Below are positions 11,397 to 22,320 of a DNA stretch of 64,000 nt, one piece after another. How positions within the stretch are numbered: the stretch's first letter is position 1; each line of letters begins with the position of its first letter. Under the pieces are notes generated by a model that saw only the letters and a program-made list of their open reading frames with translations, had not been told where the DNA came from and searched no databases. The position numbers and the translations under genes were made by a program. Origin of the DNA: Bremia lactucae (taxonomy: Eukaryota; Oomycota; Peronosporomycetes; Peronosporales; Peronosporaceae); contig NC_090615.1 in assembly GCF_004359215.1 (NCBI RefSeq), positions 6,098,527-6,162,526 on the forward strand, in the 5' to 3' direction.

Positions 11397-12595
11397 CTTT
11401 GGCTGTCTGGGCGACAAAGGAGTTCAACCTCACCAAGGGCGTGACTGAGGCTTCTATCAGTAACCTCATCAAAATTTGTGCTGAGCAGGAGGCAATGGAA
11501 TCTAGCAGTCTCAACGCCAAGCATCAGCGCCTTGTCCAGCACCCAGGCCGTGGAATATTTCTTATCGGCGATATGACATGCGCAAAGGCTCAGAGATTTG
11601 CTGATCCACTTGGAATCCTGGATGACGCCATCAAATTCTCGCACGGATGGCTCCAAAAGTTTCAGCAACGCCACAAACTCCATGCTATCCGCATCCATGG
11701 GGAAAGCGGATCGGTTAATGTGGAGGCTTTGAACGAGGCTCTACCTGAGCTGAAGACGGTTATTACCGGGTATTCTCTCCGTTATGTGTACAACACGGAT
11801 GAGACTGTTTGGTTTAGTTTTGCCTTTGTTCAGATGGATTACCCTGCTTTCACAGGACTTTCCTACAGCATACGACGATTGCACAGGCAGAGGTCAAGGG
11901 GCACCAAAAGGACAAGGTTAATTGATCTTCATTCGTCTTTCCACTTGGATAGAGGAACTGACACCTGTTATACAGACACGCATCGCCGTAGCTTTCACAG
12001 CGAATGCTGATGGGTATGATAAGCTCCAGCAATTCTTCATCGGACGAGCCAAAAAAGCGGTAGCTCAATACAAAGACAGGAGTACAGTTGGATATGCGTT
12101 ATTGACACAACGTGAAAGAATGGATGACCGGACATTCTTTCAGGAATTGCTTTTCAATGCTGACAAAGCTATGAATGTATGTTTGCAACGTTGTGCCTAT
12201 GGATTGGCCTGTTAATCTTGCAAACATCTGGCAAGTGGTTCAGGATCAAGGCAGGAAAGCGACCCTCTTGATCGACAATGCGCCATCCCACGTTGTGGAC
12301 GACATGCAGCCGACCAACGTGAAGGTTCAGTCCCTTCCACCCAACGCGACGTCAGCACGCTATGAATTGCGACGAACGCGGCGAGAATGGCAACATTTAC
12401 AGAGTTGACCATGCGCTGGTCTCTTTCTGCCTGGACAGAGATTTCGGCCAGCACGATTTATAGCTGCTTCAACCACTACGGGCTGTCTGCAACGCCTGCC
12501 TCAGTTTTTCCATGCCAAAGGAGGAAGTCAAGATCATGGAAGGTGAGAAGAAAACTGAGAACGAGGACTTGGTGATTCCAAAGTGCATTTGGTAG
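11397..12595 (+). pseudogene. Tigger/pogo-type DDE transposase remnant
   Basis: Broken over several frames. N-terminal part (to ~11820) has a CENP-B-like helix-turn-helix: LTKGVTEASISNLIK, a DDAIKFSHGWLQKFQQRHKL block, then YVYNTDET where the first catalytic aspartate of the DDE_1 domain lies. Next frame (~11970-12110): TANADGYDKLQQFFIGRAKK. Third frame (~12240-12345): LLIDNAPSHVVDDMQPTNVKVQSLPPNATS, the second catalytic Asp segment. The final frame ends at TAG 12593 inside the first unit of a tandem repeat. The first residues are cut by the LTR at 11396. Family function: cut-and-paste transposition; this copy cannot be active. Confidence 0.85.
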
Positions 12596-12838
12596 TGACA
12601 AGAGCATTGCAGAAAAAGATTCCAAAGAGCATTTGGTAGTGACGAGAGCATTGCAGAAAAATACTTCAAAGTGCATTTGGTAGTGACGAGAGCATTGCAA
12701 AAATATTCCAAAGTGCATTTGGTAGTGACGAGAGCATTGCAGAAAAAGATTCCAAAGTGCATTTGGTAGTAACGAGAGCATTGCAGAAAAATATTCCAAA
12801 GTGCATTTGGTAGTGACGAGAGCATTGCAGAAAAAAAT
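12574..12838. repeat. 43-44 bp tandem repeat, about six copies
   Basis: Unit of the form ATTCCAAAGTGCATTTGGTA + GTGACGAGAGCATTGCAGAAAAA, starting near 12574, 12618, 12661, 12703, 12748 and 12791. Units differ by a few bases and by small changes in the A-run. The first unit overlaps the last codons of the Tigger transposase frame. Too regular and too similar to be CRISPR (no unique spacers), and this is a eukaryote. Confidence 0.92.
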
Positions 12839-13900
12839 ATCGTAGGCCGAGTTCATACAACACGAAATCGACGCGGCCCGAGAGAAAGCACCCTTGCTTC
12901 ACCAGCAAGGCTCTCAACACGCGGAGGTGCAGAGAGAACAGGGTGCCCAACATTTGCAATTGTCGACGCTTCCGCGTCAACTTGTAAGCTTAACGATAGA
13001 AATCTCTAAGTTTAAGGCTGTCGAAGGCGCGACCCCCTTCTGAGATGGTTCGTCGAATTAGACGGCGCCGTAGAAGCTCGCCGCATCAATTGTGATGCGA
13101 CGAAAGTGAAATTTGGCATGCCAACTTAGCCGGAATCTTAAGATTGGGCTCAAGCATCACGACCAATTAGTCTTTGGGTCGTATAAGATTTTCAAGACCC
13201 GGCTCAGACAAATATTTTAGCTACTACGTGCTAAATTCAGGGCTCGAGTTAAGCGCCTGGATTAAAGCCGGGCAAGCGTGACACTCACGCTTATGCCCAC
13301 ATACACGATACCTGGTCAGTTGTATCGTTAGTCATCCAATTGATGAACAGACTAGGTAGCAACGTCCAAGAACATTCAAAACGCCAGTCTAAAAGAGACA
13401 GTGCGAAAGTCGACTGGAGAGTCGATTGTAGGGGATCTTATTGTGGTAGCGCAACCACAGCTAGATGCACCAAAGTTAACTTCGGAGATAACTCAATTGC
13501 CAACGCTAGAATCAAAACGATTCTTGCATGATCTGCGTAGTGGTTAAGTCATGCAGTTCTGCGTATTTGTCACATTTGACAACTACGTAGCCGATATTCG
13601 GTCGGCAATAGTATTTCCTGAGAACGAACGGATTCTCAGTAGCTCATCGATGGACAAAAGTGTACTCGATGGGAAGACGGGTTTTACGTCCCAATTCTGC
13701 GAGTCTTTGAAGACAAACCCTCTGTATAAACATTTATCAAATTAAAAATGTCTTTCCTGAATTAATTCCCTGCAAGTTGCATAAGGATAAAGGCGCTCGA
13801 CACGAAGTCGACTACCTTGCTTAATCTGTCCCAGGAAACCCATCGTTCTGCCAACACCACACCAATCCACCCTTGATGCATGGCTTAAATAGGTTTCCTC
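12839..13900 (+). pseudogene. Decayed gypsy gag and pol fragments
   Basis: 12845-13260 parallels the family A gag at 52270-52810: blocks such as QQGSQHAEVQREQ, IEISKFK, LRWFVELD-like, and KHHDQLVFGS are readable across frames with many stops. From about 13550 to 13890 the protein reads like the protease-RT linker of an oomycete gypsy: LYKHLSKLKNVFPELIPCKL followed by HKDKGARHEVDY. Between them (13340-13530) nothing is assignable. No LTR is attached on the right; the next LTR (13956) belongs to family C. Confidence 0.7.
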
Positions 13901-13955
13901 CTACATTTTTAAAATAATTGTTCCTCTATAAACTTTATCGGGCTTCTCGGCTATT

Positions 13956-14426
13956 AGTTATGAGTTGGCGACCACACTTCGGTTGGTGAATCGTTGTTGT
14001 GGTGTTTAATATATGGAAAAAATAGTCTTTGGTTCTTTTTAAAATAGTCAATCACTAAATTTTTCATATTTTATGGGTAACATATGTGGTAGCCGTCAGA
14101 TAGAAATCTGGCGGCCGACATCTATTCAAGGTTAAAGATTTGAATGAGTAAGTAGAATTCAGTCCCCCTTTTGATCTAATAGCGTCAAGTCGTTTTCTAA
14201 AGCTTGCGCAATGATATACGAGAAAAAAAACTTTTTAAGGTGTATACTCTCGGGCACTAGTTGCCGCTTGGTTCCACAAACTCTTGAATTCCTTGAACTA
14301 GGATTCATTTAGCTCTACGTGCTTCTACAACTCACTGTTGTTGAACTTATTAGTTCTATAGGACTAAGTGACTCTCTGAGTCTATAAGTCTTCCTCTGAC
14401 TTAAAGAGTAAGGTAGCTCCGCTAAA
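13956..14426 (+). repeat. Gypsy family C LTR (copy C1)
   Basis: About 470 bp, matching 37170-37656 over most of its length (ACTTCGGTTGG, CTCGGGCACTAGTTGCC, TTGAATTCCTTGAACTAG, GTGACTCT-TGAG-CTATAAGTCTT-CTCTG). Ends CTAAAC and is followed at 14427-14438 by CTGGTAGCACTC, the same TGGTAGCA primer-site core seen after family A LTRs, so this is a 5' LTR. Confidence 0.8.
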
Positions 14427-15099
14427 CCTGGTAGCACTCGTAGTAAAATCTACGCCTGAGTCTTTCTAAGAGTAAGCCTCTGCTGAAATAGACACTTTTC
14501 CCGAACTTTCAGGGGTTTGAGAAGCTGAAAACCTTATTTGGGCCAGAACGCATTGAGCTCATCGAGCCATGAAATTGGCACTCACGCGCAGCACGTCTTT
14601 AAATGATACTTTTTCCACGTGGAATTCGCCTTTACAGCAAATTACAAGCATGTTTGCACTACCTGATCAGGTTTTGCGTACGCGATCACGTGTTTGCACC
14701 ACCTGATCATGCTTTTCGTACGCGATCCATAATAGCGACTCGACAGGGTAAACAAATCCAGGGGACTATGTCCAGGAGTTGAGAACTCTCATTGCCGCTG
14801 TGCATAAACAGGTGCAAGAAGCAATTTTAGTAACCCGTTGACCGAACGAAACTAGACCGATCCCATCCCCTTACTTTGAAGAGGCAGTTGCCATAGCGCT
14901 ACGCGCTGAATTCGACTTTAAGCTCGCTCATGTCAGCACACCCGCGTACCGTACAAAGCTATTCGAGTACATGGGGTCGTCTAATAGCCCGGAACCCATG
15001 GATCTAAGCCTCGTTGAGGGGGAAGAAGAAGAATTCTAAGCTGTAGAACAGCAGAGAAACAACCGCAGATGTTATATGTGCGGAAGTACGAAGCACTTA
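14427..15099 (+). pseudogene. Gypsy family C gag, part 1 (cut by copia)
   Basis: Decayed gag downstream of LTR C1. From about 14770: VQELRTLIAAVHKQVQEAIL, then FEEAVAIALRAEFDFKLAHVS, SNSPEPMDLSLVEGEEEEF, and the start of a zinc knuckle CYMCGSTKHL. The frame breaks at 15099 where the copia element begins; the second half of the knuckle lies at 20443. Stops within (for example after VTR) show that it is dead. Confidence 0.8.
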
Positions 15100-15397
15100 T
15101 GTTGGACACCGTTTTAGTTCAATGGTCCCGTTGGGTAACGGTGTGATTGGTCCCATGTGGATGGGAGTTTATGGAGAAACGACGTATGAGAAGAAATTAG
15201 TAGTATATTTATAGGAATGTAGGTGGCACGATGTATGAGAAGAAGTTAGTAGTACATTTATAAGTAAGTTGTACATGACCCTCAAGTCATGGCATGGACC
15301 TTATAGGGTCAGTCGGCAAATAGGACCGCAGGGATAGGAGCTAGAGAAGAAAATACACCGTAAAGTTCGGTAAGTCGCTCTTTTCGCTATCCTAAGA
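15100..15397 (+). repeat. Copia D 5' LTR
   Basis: Starts TGTTGGACACCG and ends CGCTATCCTAAGA; aligned base by base with the 3' LTR at 20135-20437. Contains an internal near-duplicate (GTATGAGAAGAA-TTAGTAGTA-ATTTATA, twice), also present in the 3' LTR. The two LTRs differ at many positions, so the insertion is old. Confidence 0.88.
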
Positions 15398-15410
15398 GGG
15401 TTATGAGCCC
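15398..15410 (+). other. Primer-binding site complementary to the tRNA-iMet anticodon region
   Basis: GGGTTATGAGCCC immediately follows the 5' LTR. Its reverse complement GGGCTCATAACCC is the anticodon stem-loop of eukaryotic initiator tRNA-Met. Established precedent: Drosophila copia and yeast Ty5 prime on a half-tRNA cleaved in this loop. A second copy, TTATGAGCCC, stands at 42062-42071 in the other copia element. Confidence 0.8.
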
Positions 15411-18000
15411 AACAATGCTTCGGTCTATGGGCAGCAGCCGACCAAAGATCGAGATAAGTGAAATTACCGGGCTCCCCAAGCGATGAAATGGGGATGACTG
15501 GGGGTTTTACAAGCACCTGATGATTATTGCATTTGAAGAAGATGATCTGGACGCAATTGTGAAAGCTTCATCCCCAAGAAGGACCGGAAAAACATACTAC
15601 AAATTGCAGATTAAACTGAAGCGTAGAATATTTGAGTTCACTGTCAGCTGATCTGGCACCACGCCTGTATGGAATGAAAACGGGTACTGAAGTGTGGACA
15701 TACCTCTTAAGGTTTTTTGATGGAAAACAAAACTGTAAGACCATGTCATTCAACATAAGTGTCACGCACGATATGTTGCAGAATGCGAGATTCAAGATAG
15801 GAACAATATTGAGGGGCGGGCATATGGCGTATAAGTGTAACCTTTGCAAGCGACCGGTGACACTTGGGGCTACAGTTGATGATTACCAAATGAATTGGTT
15901 TATCATGAACAGCTTACCAAGAATCAAATTGCGATTATGGATCACGTAGATACCCCCGAGAAGCTGCGTGATACAATTCTGATTTTAGATTGTGTTCAAC
16001 GAGCGAACGAAACAGCTAATTATCAACATATTGCGGGTAGACAAGCTGAGTATCGACCACAGAAACAGATGAAAGGTAAAACCAACTTGTCCAAGAGGTG
16101 TGAGACCTTCTCAAACACACAGAGATACTTATAATCCAATAAGGCTGGCTCTTTGCGTAAGGATTGTAAAGTTAGAGAAGAAAACGAAGAGCGAAGGCAC
16201 ACGTGACGATCGGGTGACACTAGATACTCAAGTGAGAAGACGCGTTCTGCTAAAAGTCGCTATGCAAATTACGCAAACTTGAGATACGTAAGCCCAGATG
16301 CATCAAAGAAGGTAAAGATATCCCGGATAGTAATAAAGACTAAGAAGCAGAAGGACAAATGTGATGAAAGTGAAGTGGCAAAAACTAGACGAAAAAGAGC
16401 TAAATTTGAGTCAGTGACTAACATGAATGTACAGAATCCGTCATGATACCTTGATAGTGCCAGTAACACGCACGTGTCCTGTATAAAGTAAATCTATATT
16501 TTTGAATTAAGAAAAAAAAATAATCGTGACAAAAAGCTTGGCATTAGCGGGTGTGCGTTTGAATTTTTGACGAGACCAATTGGGATCGCATGTGTTGAAC
16601 CTAACACCAGAGTAGACGATGACACGTTCAGAAAAATATGGAAGATGTCCTTTATGTCGAAGGAGCAAAATCAAACCTGGATTCCAATCCCAGCTAGAGC
16701 ACCAACGTTTCGAAGTCGATTATTGACGATGTGAAAAGGAAATTCTAATTTGGTGGAGTAATCGTTTGGTACTGACTGCGCCTTTGAGCCAAGATGGCAT
16801 GGACGTAGTAAACATGGTATATAACCAGCATGAAAACCACGATGAATAGCGCAGAAGTCCATACTAAACACTGAAACGGAAAGAATAAGCATGTTAATCA
16901 AAGCTGGTGGGGTCGACCACCTGCAAAAATGGTACGAGCGCCTAGGACATGTGAGTTCAAGTTACGGTAAGTCCATGGTCGATCACAGCCTGGTCAAAGA
17001 CATGATGTTGTAAAATCGCGTGTTCCGAAATTGTGGAATATGTCACCTGGCAAAGCAAAGGCAAAAGCCGTCAACGAAGTCGCTCTCCCACCAAATTAGT
17101 GGTCCAAATGACTTAATAAATGCTGACCTGTTAATCGCTCTTAGGAATGATGGAACACAATTTCAGCAGTATTTATTATTATCGATGGTTATCGCAGGTA
17201 TGTGACTATATATCCCGCAGTTACGAAAAAAGCATCAGATGTAAACCCACATATCTAAAGATACACATAATGGTCTTAGCGTCAAGTATAAACGCGATTT
17301 AAAATTATATTATCGGACAATGCCCTGTACCTCCGAATTCTACTCGTTTGATACTCTGTGAACGAACTCATCAAAGCACAGTTGAAATGTCCGAGAAATG
17401 ATGTTACAGTCTGGATTTCCAAAGTCAATATGGGTTGATTTTATTAGTACCGCTGTATACATCAAGAATCTGACTTATATAAAGGCAATAAAGAAATTCC
17501 CTTACAAGTGCTTGTATGTCTGACGGCCAGATGTGCAACATGTTCGGACATTCTGCGCGATTGCGTACATTCATATACCAGTATCGTCTCAAAGAAGAAA
17601 GTGTGATTAAAATGCAACAATTGGATACGTGGTCGGATATAGCGAAAATACAGCTAGATCCAAACTTTTGCATACCAGAATCACACATGACCCGATTTGC
17701 TGCAGATGCACGCATCGATGAGAACACCTCCCTTAAAGATAGACACACCACATAATTGCACATTTCCTTATCGCACATATAAGTGGCAATACTCTCAAAG
17801 GGCGTCATATTTGGTCGCACCGTAGGGAGCACCAGCTAAGGCTTCTTCGCTAGTCTCAAATGGACTAGCAGAATTAGCGTTGTGAGAAGAACAGGGGGTG
17901 CAGCACCGCCCAAGATTCCTTTCACACGCAAGCGGGCAAAATTAATTCGTTGCGACTGCTGTTTCATCGCATCGGAATGCGGATGATTCGGCGCAAGAAT

Positions 18001-18074
18001 TCCGCCTAGAAAAATTCGAACTTTCATTTTATAGATCCGCAATCTAATACTCTATCCAATTAAGCTATAAGCAT
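18001..18074 (-). tRNA. tRNA-Arg(GCG)-like gene or pseudogene, organellar style
   Basis: Minus strand, 74 nt. Acceptor ATGCTTA pairs with TAGGCGG (six of seven including wobbles), T8-A9, D arm GCTT-AATTGGATA-GAGT, anticodon arm TTAGA-TTGCGGA-TCTAT with anticodon GCG (four of five pairs), variable AAAAT, T arm GAAAG-TTCGAAT-TTTTC, discriminator A. The AT-rich body and anticodon suggest a mitochondrial tRNA-Arg relic (nuclear copy of mtDNA) rather than a cytosolic gene. The mismatched first acceptor pair and 27-43 pair suggest decay. It sits inside the copia element. No B-box-perfect pol III consensus was checked beyond the TTCGAAT loop. Confidence 0.5.
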
Positions 18075-20134
18075 AATTTTAATTATTTTTAATTATTTTT
18101 AATTATTTTAACTTTGATTAATAAATTTTCAGATATTTTTTTCTTGATCATCTCCCGCAGCCGTCATTGGTTTCATCATCATCATTATCATCACAATCAA
18201 TGTCTGCCATCTTATCTTCATCGTCAGAGGCATTATCGTACCAATCTTCGAAACTTAACGTTGCCATTCCGGGCAGTCTGACGTCTCTGTTGTGTTTGCA
18301 ATCCTCATCCGGTGTACGCATTGTTGTTGAGCTTTCGGGAAGTGGCCGCTCGACAAGAAAGCCTTCATGAATAAAGATTGTATTTAAGAAAAAAATTACG
18401 CGAATTTACATTAAAAATAGCTTCTAATGAATTTCTTGAAAGTTGTTTATAAATACTGTTTAAAAATTTTCCTTTTCTCCTTTTTAGTCAGAGTTACCGC
18501 TCCAAGTTGACGTTTCATCAGACGATGACTGCAGTGATGATATCATGAATAATACATAAGCTATAGGTGCTACATCACCAAACACCAAGTCAGAGATTTG
18601 CCCGAAATCGGCATTAGTAGTTGCAAACCATGCAGCGAAAAACATGCAAGCAATGAGACAAATGATGTGACAATATAAGATGATGATAAGATGCGATAAA
18701 GCAGAATGATACATTTTGACGGACACCGATGAAACTAACGAAGAAGAACTAAAAACGTCTATGAACTTGGAACAGGCACTGACTGTGCTGATAGTGCACT
18801 TTACCAGAGAAGAGAAGAATTATAAACCATGTGGCGATTTCAAGTTAAAACCGACACTGACGGACATGTTAAACGTTTTCGTCCTCGCCTCGTGGCACTT
18901 GGGAACCACCAACATTTTAGGATCGACTATCACGAAACATACCAGTAGCTAGGATGGCCTCTTTTCGGCTACTGCTGGCCCTGTTAGCGGAGTTGCCTAA
19001 AATTATACGCAGGTGATTTCTCTACGGCATATTTAAATGCAGATTTGAAGATAAATAACATGTGAACAATATCCCTGACTTTCTATGTAATAGAGGAACC
19101 GTATGGATGGTAGACAATGCATTGTATAACCCCCATCAATCTGGAAGAGAATGGAACGAGGAACTTGACGTTGTCCTCAAGAACATTGGTCACACTGGTA
19201 CTCAGACTGAACCATGCTTATACTTGAGGGTACGTCACAGGGGCAATAGCTCTACGATGATGATGTGATTGAAGCAACGAACTGCAAATCAAGTCATGAT
19301 GCACTTTTTGAACTCGGCTCAATTTCGATGACCCGAAATCTAGGCATTGAACTTCAGCAGAGGAAAGACGAGATTTATACACCAGACAAATAGTGCGATG
19401 ATGTGCTTAAGCGATACGGTTTAGCCCAGGCTCATGCTTGCCGCATACCAATGGAATCGAACGCACGGTTTTATCCGGGAGAAGCCTTCAAGAAAAAAAC
19501 TAACTTGTTGGAGTTGACTATCGTGCAGCTATTGAAAGTCTTATGTACTTGGCATTGCGATGCTGTAAAAAGGATTCTAAGGTAACCTCCTATGAAACCT
19601 AGTCACAAAAAAAGAGTCTACAAGTGCACTACGGTAACAAAGGGGGGGGGACTTCACATTCACGGATATTGTGACAGCAACTGGGGGAATGACTCGGAAA
19701 CGAGAAAGCGTGTGACTGGATTTATTTTTACACTATCAGGGGGAGCTGTATCATGGGCCGCACATCGACAGGCTGTAATGGCTATCTCTAGCCATAGAAG
19801 CAATAGGCTTGCGGAATATAGTGCTCGAGGCAATGTCGTGCATTAAATGTTCATGTATAGATGTCAACCGACGCTCAAGTAGCCTCATAATGTGCAAAGA
19901 TGCAAACTACAGCAGTCGAACAAGGCACATCGAGTAAATTGGGATTTCGTTCGTGAAATGGTGAAGCAAGGGAAGCTGACTGTTGCCAAGGTTGCCTCTG
20001 AGATGAACCCGCTGACATGTTAGCAAAAACATTGTCAAGTAGCCGATTACGACACTAACGTATACTCGTGGGCGTGGCAATTCCAGGTTAAACCACCTGT
20101 AGCAGATATACGTGCTTTACGTCGATCGTCGGCG

Positions 20135-20437
20135 TATTGAAATCCGTTATACTTCAATGCTCCGTTAGGTGACGGTGTGGTCGGTCCCATGTGGGAAGGA
20201 GTATATGGAGGCACGAGGTATAGGAAGAAGTTAGTAGCATGTGTCTAAGCAGGTAGGTGACACGACGTGTGAGAAGAAGTTAGTAGTATATTTATACGTA
20301 AGCTGTATACGTAAGGACATGAACCACATCTCATGGACTTTGTAAGGTCAGTCGGCAAATAGGACAGCAGGGATAGAAGCTAAGAAAAGAAAATACACCG
20401 TTAAGTTCGGAGAGTTGCTCTTAACGCTATCCTAACA
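20135..20437 (+). repeat. Copia D 3' LTR
   Basis: Starts TATTGAAATCCG (decayed TGTTG) and ends CGCTATCCTAACA, followed by the target-site copy ACTTA at 20438-20442. Pairs with the LTR at 15100-15397. Confidence 0.85.
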
Positions 20438-22320
20438 ACTTACGGCCGACTTGCTCCTTACGCGCAAGTCGGGCGTAAGTTGTATAGATTTACGCGCTCC
20501 AATGCGCGCAAAGCTCGAAAGAGCAACAATCCCGACCTACACCAGAAATCTGGTACAATGCGGGAAAACGTCAATACCCAGTTGAGGCGCGGCGCCCTGC
20601 TGGGGGAGACCTAGGCTATGTTGGACCTCTAGGAAGTGAGAGAGAACAAGACCGAGCCCCAATTAGCTCTGCACGTAATGGCACGGAGCGTGAGTACAAG
20701 CCTGGGTTGTGAACCGCTCAGGCGACTGTTATGGGTTTTGATAAGCTATGGTCAATTTTAATTGACTTAGGGGCGTCTATCAATTATGCTCGATGTCGTT
20801 CCCTTGAAGGCAATCAGCGATATCCTGAGGCGCTTATACCGCTCAGGCGACTTTTAAGGGTTTTGATAAGCTATGGTCAATTTTTAATTGGCTCAGGGGC
20901 GTCTTGCAATTATGCTCGACGTCGTTCCCTTGAACGCAATCAGCGATATCCTGAGGCGCTTATAGCGTATGAAGATTATATATCACTGTTCGCTTAGCGA
21001 CTAGGACTCGTTTTACTGTACCAAAAATCCGTTGAACTTAGTAATAAGTTTCTGGACTTTGACAGTGTTGAACGCTGTCTCGTCCTTTATTAGGCTTCGA
21101 GATATGATCTCATCCTTGGCACGGCCTGGCTTGAACGTTATGAGCCATGGATCGATTGGAGGTAGGCGCAACGTGCAATGTTCCTGGCAAATCTTTGGAG
21201 AGTCATGAACCCACCTTCGCTAGGCTACAAAAGCGTGATTGGCGCGAATCACTGACCGAATCTGTCGACTCCAATATTAAAAACATTGTTTTGAGCCCGG
21301 CTCCGAAAGGGAATGGAACGGCACGTACACCGTCGAGCGACACTCGTTATCACTGAATGCTGAAAGCATTGTAGGCCTCGGGCCGAGTCATCAAGGGTGT
21401 AAGCTCCTGAGACACCTGGAGTGGCTTGTCTAAGTCCGCTGAGTGTGGAGGTGGCATGTCAGTTGCGACACTATTGGCAAATTGACAGGGCATTTCGGGT
21501 CAAACCCTTCTAATGCACGTAAATAGTCACTGGACAAGGAATTCGAGTTACATAACTTCTCGTCGAATGTCGGATTGGACATAACTCTAACACAGAGACA
21601 GTAAATGTTGGAAAACTTGAAAACGTGGATGTTCCGGCCCGTAAGATGCGTATTGTCTCGACTCTGAGACAGCAGAGAAGCGAAGTGTACACAGTGATAC
21701 GAGCGAGCAATTGCACACGCTTGTAAATGGTGTGACCGTTAACATCGAAGGAGAAGTTAGCCTGAGGCAATCTCTTTGTTAAATGCTCTTTTAGAGCTAG
21801 AAAAAATGTCTGTTGATGAGTTCGGCTGAGCCTTAAAGGCTGGTGACTCATCTGAGATGATGATTGTTCGAACAAATATACAACAAACTCGTTGTCGCTT
21901 CTGGATGGAGCCATCCTGGAGGGCACAAAGGCTGCACTTAGTGCGCGGAGTGCGTTATCGAGCCTTAAAAAATACTTCGGATCCATTTATTACTTGATTC
22001 AGGAATGCCAAAATGTGGTATGTACCAATCCACCATCGGTTTTACCTCCAGATAGAGGTGTCCGTCATGAAATTGACTTGGTTCCTGGATCCAAATACTG
22101 TGTTACACGACGGTGGGGTTACCATTGGAACAGTGTGACGTCATTGACGATTTTTCCGTGCTAAGCACGAGGCTGAAATGGTACGAGAAAGCAAATCTCA
22201 TCATTCGACACCGACATTTGTGTCAAAAAGCTAAATGGTAACTGGCGCATTGCACATGCTTATGATTAGCTTAATGCTGCCACGATACAAGCACATGCCC
22301 CCATTCCTATAAAGGATGTT
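20438..22320 (+). pseudogene. Gypsy family C gag end, protease and RT start (part 2)
   Basis: Continues the gag interrupted at 15099: the second half of the zinc knuckle (CGGCCGACTTGC) follows the target-site copy. Protease active-site segments LIDLGASINYARCRSLEGNQ and LIGSGASCNYARRRSLERNQ are at 20750-20960 (tandem copy, listed separately), then SVERCLVLY-like and GTAWLERYEPWIDW readings around 21060-21165. 21990-22260 reads as the start of RT: PSVLPPDRGVRHEIDLVPGS, CVTRRW and NGNWRIAHAYD. Stops are frequent. The right boundary (~22320) is where minus-strand family B sequence begins. Confidence 0.75.
20712..20963 (+). repeat. 126 bp tandem duplication over the gypsy protease active site
   Basis: Two consecutive 126 bp units (20712-20837 and 20838-20963) beginning ACCGCTCAGGCGACT and ending ATCCTGAGGCGCTTATA. 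126 is a multiple of three, so the frame is kept. Each unit carries one Gly-Ala-Ser retropepsin-like loop; the first reads D-L-G-A-S and the second G-S-G-A-S, so the second lacks the catalytic Asp. Confidence 0.85.

Larger units (their letters stand above)
15100..20437 (+). mobile_element. Ty1/copia retrotransposon, complete in outline, coding region decayed
   Basis: 5338 bp between LTRs 15100-15397 and 20135-20437, flanked by a perfect 5 bp target-site duplication ACTTA (15095-15099 and 20438-20442). Internal landmarks in normal copia order on the plus strand: gag block at 15640-16130 (LAPRLYGMKTGTEVW, DTPEKLRDTILILDC), knuckle remnant SLRKDC (~16150), gag-pre-integrase and HHCC finger at 16910-17200 (WYERLGHVSSS, CGICHLAKQRQKP), RT from ~19010 (GDFSTAYLNADLK, HQSGREWNEELDVVLKNIG), RNase H at 19640-20040 (GYCDSNWGNDSETRKRVTGF, SSRTRHIEINWDF). 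Many stops and frameshifts. 17400-18960 is not assignable to copia with confidence and includes a tRNA-like cloverleaf and AT-rich sequence, so a secondary insertion is possible. Confidence 0.88.

Noticed and set aside
12574..12838. Regular repeats resembling a CRISPR array
   Set aside because: Units are contiguous and nearly identical with no unique spacers, and the DNA is eukaryotic.
10944..14426. LTR A1 and LTR C1 as a pair bounding one element
   Set aside because: Their sequences are unrelated; each belongs to a different gypsy family with other copies in the window.
17425..17832. Minus-strand frame of 135 codons as a host gene
   Set aside because: Lies within the copia element, no conserved domain, low confidence either way.
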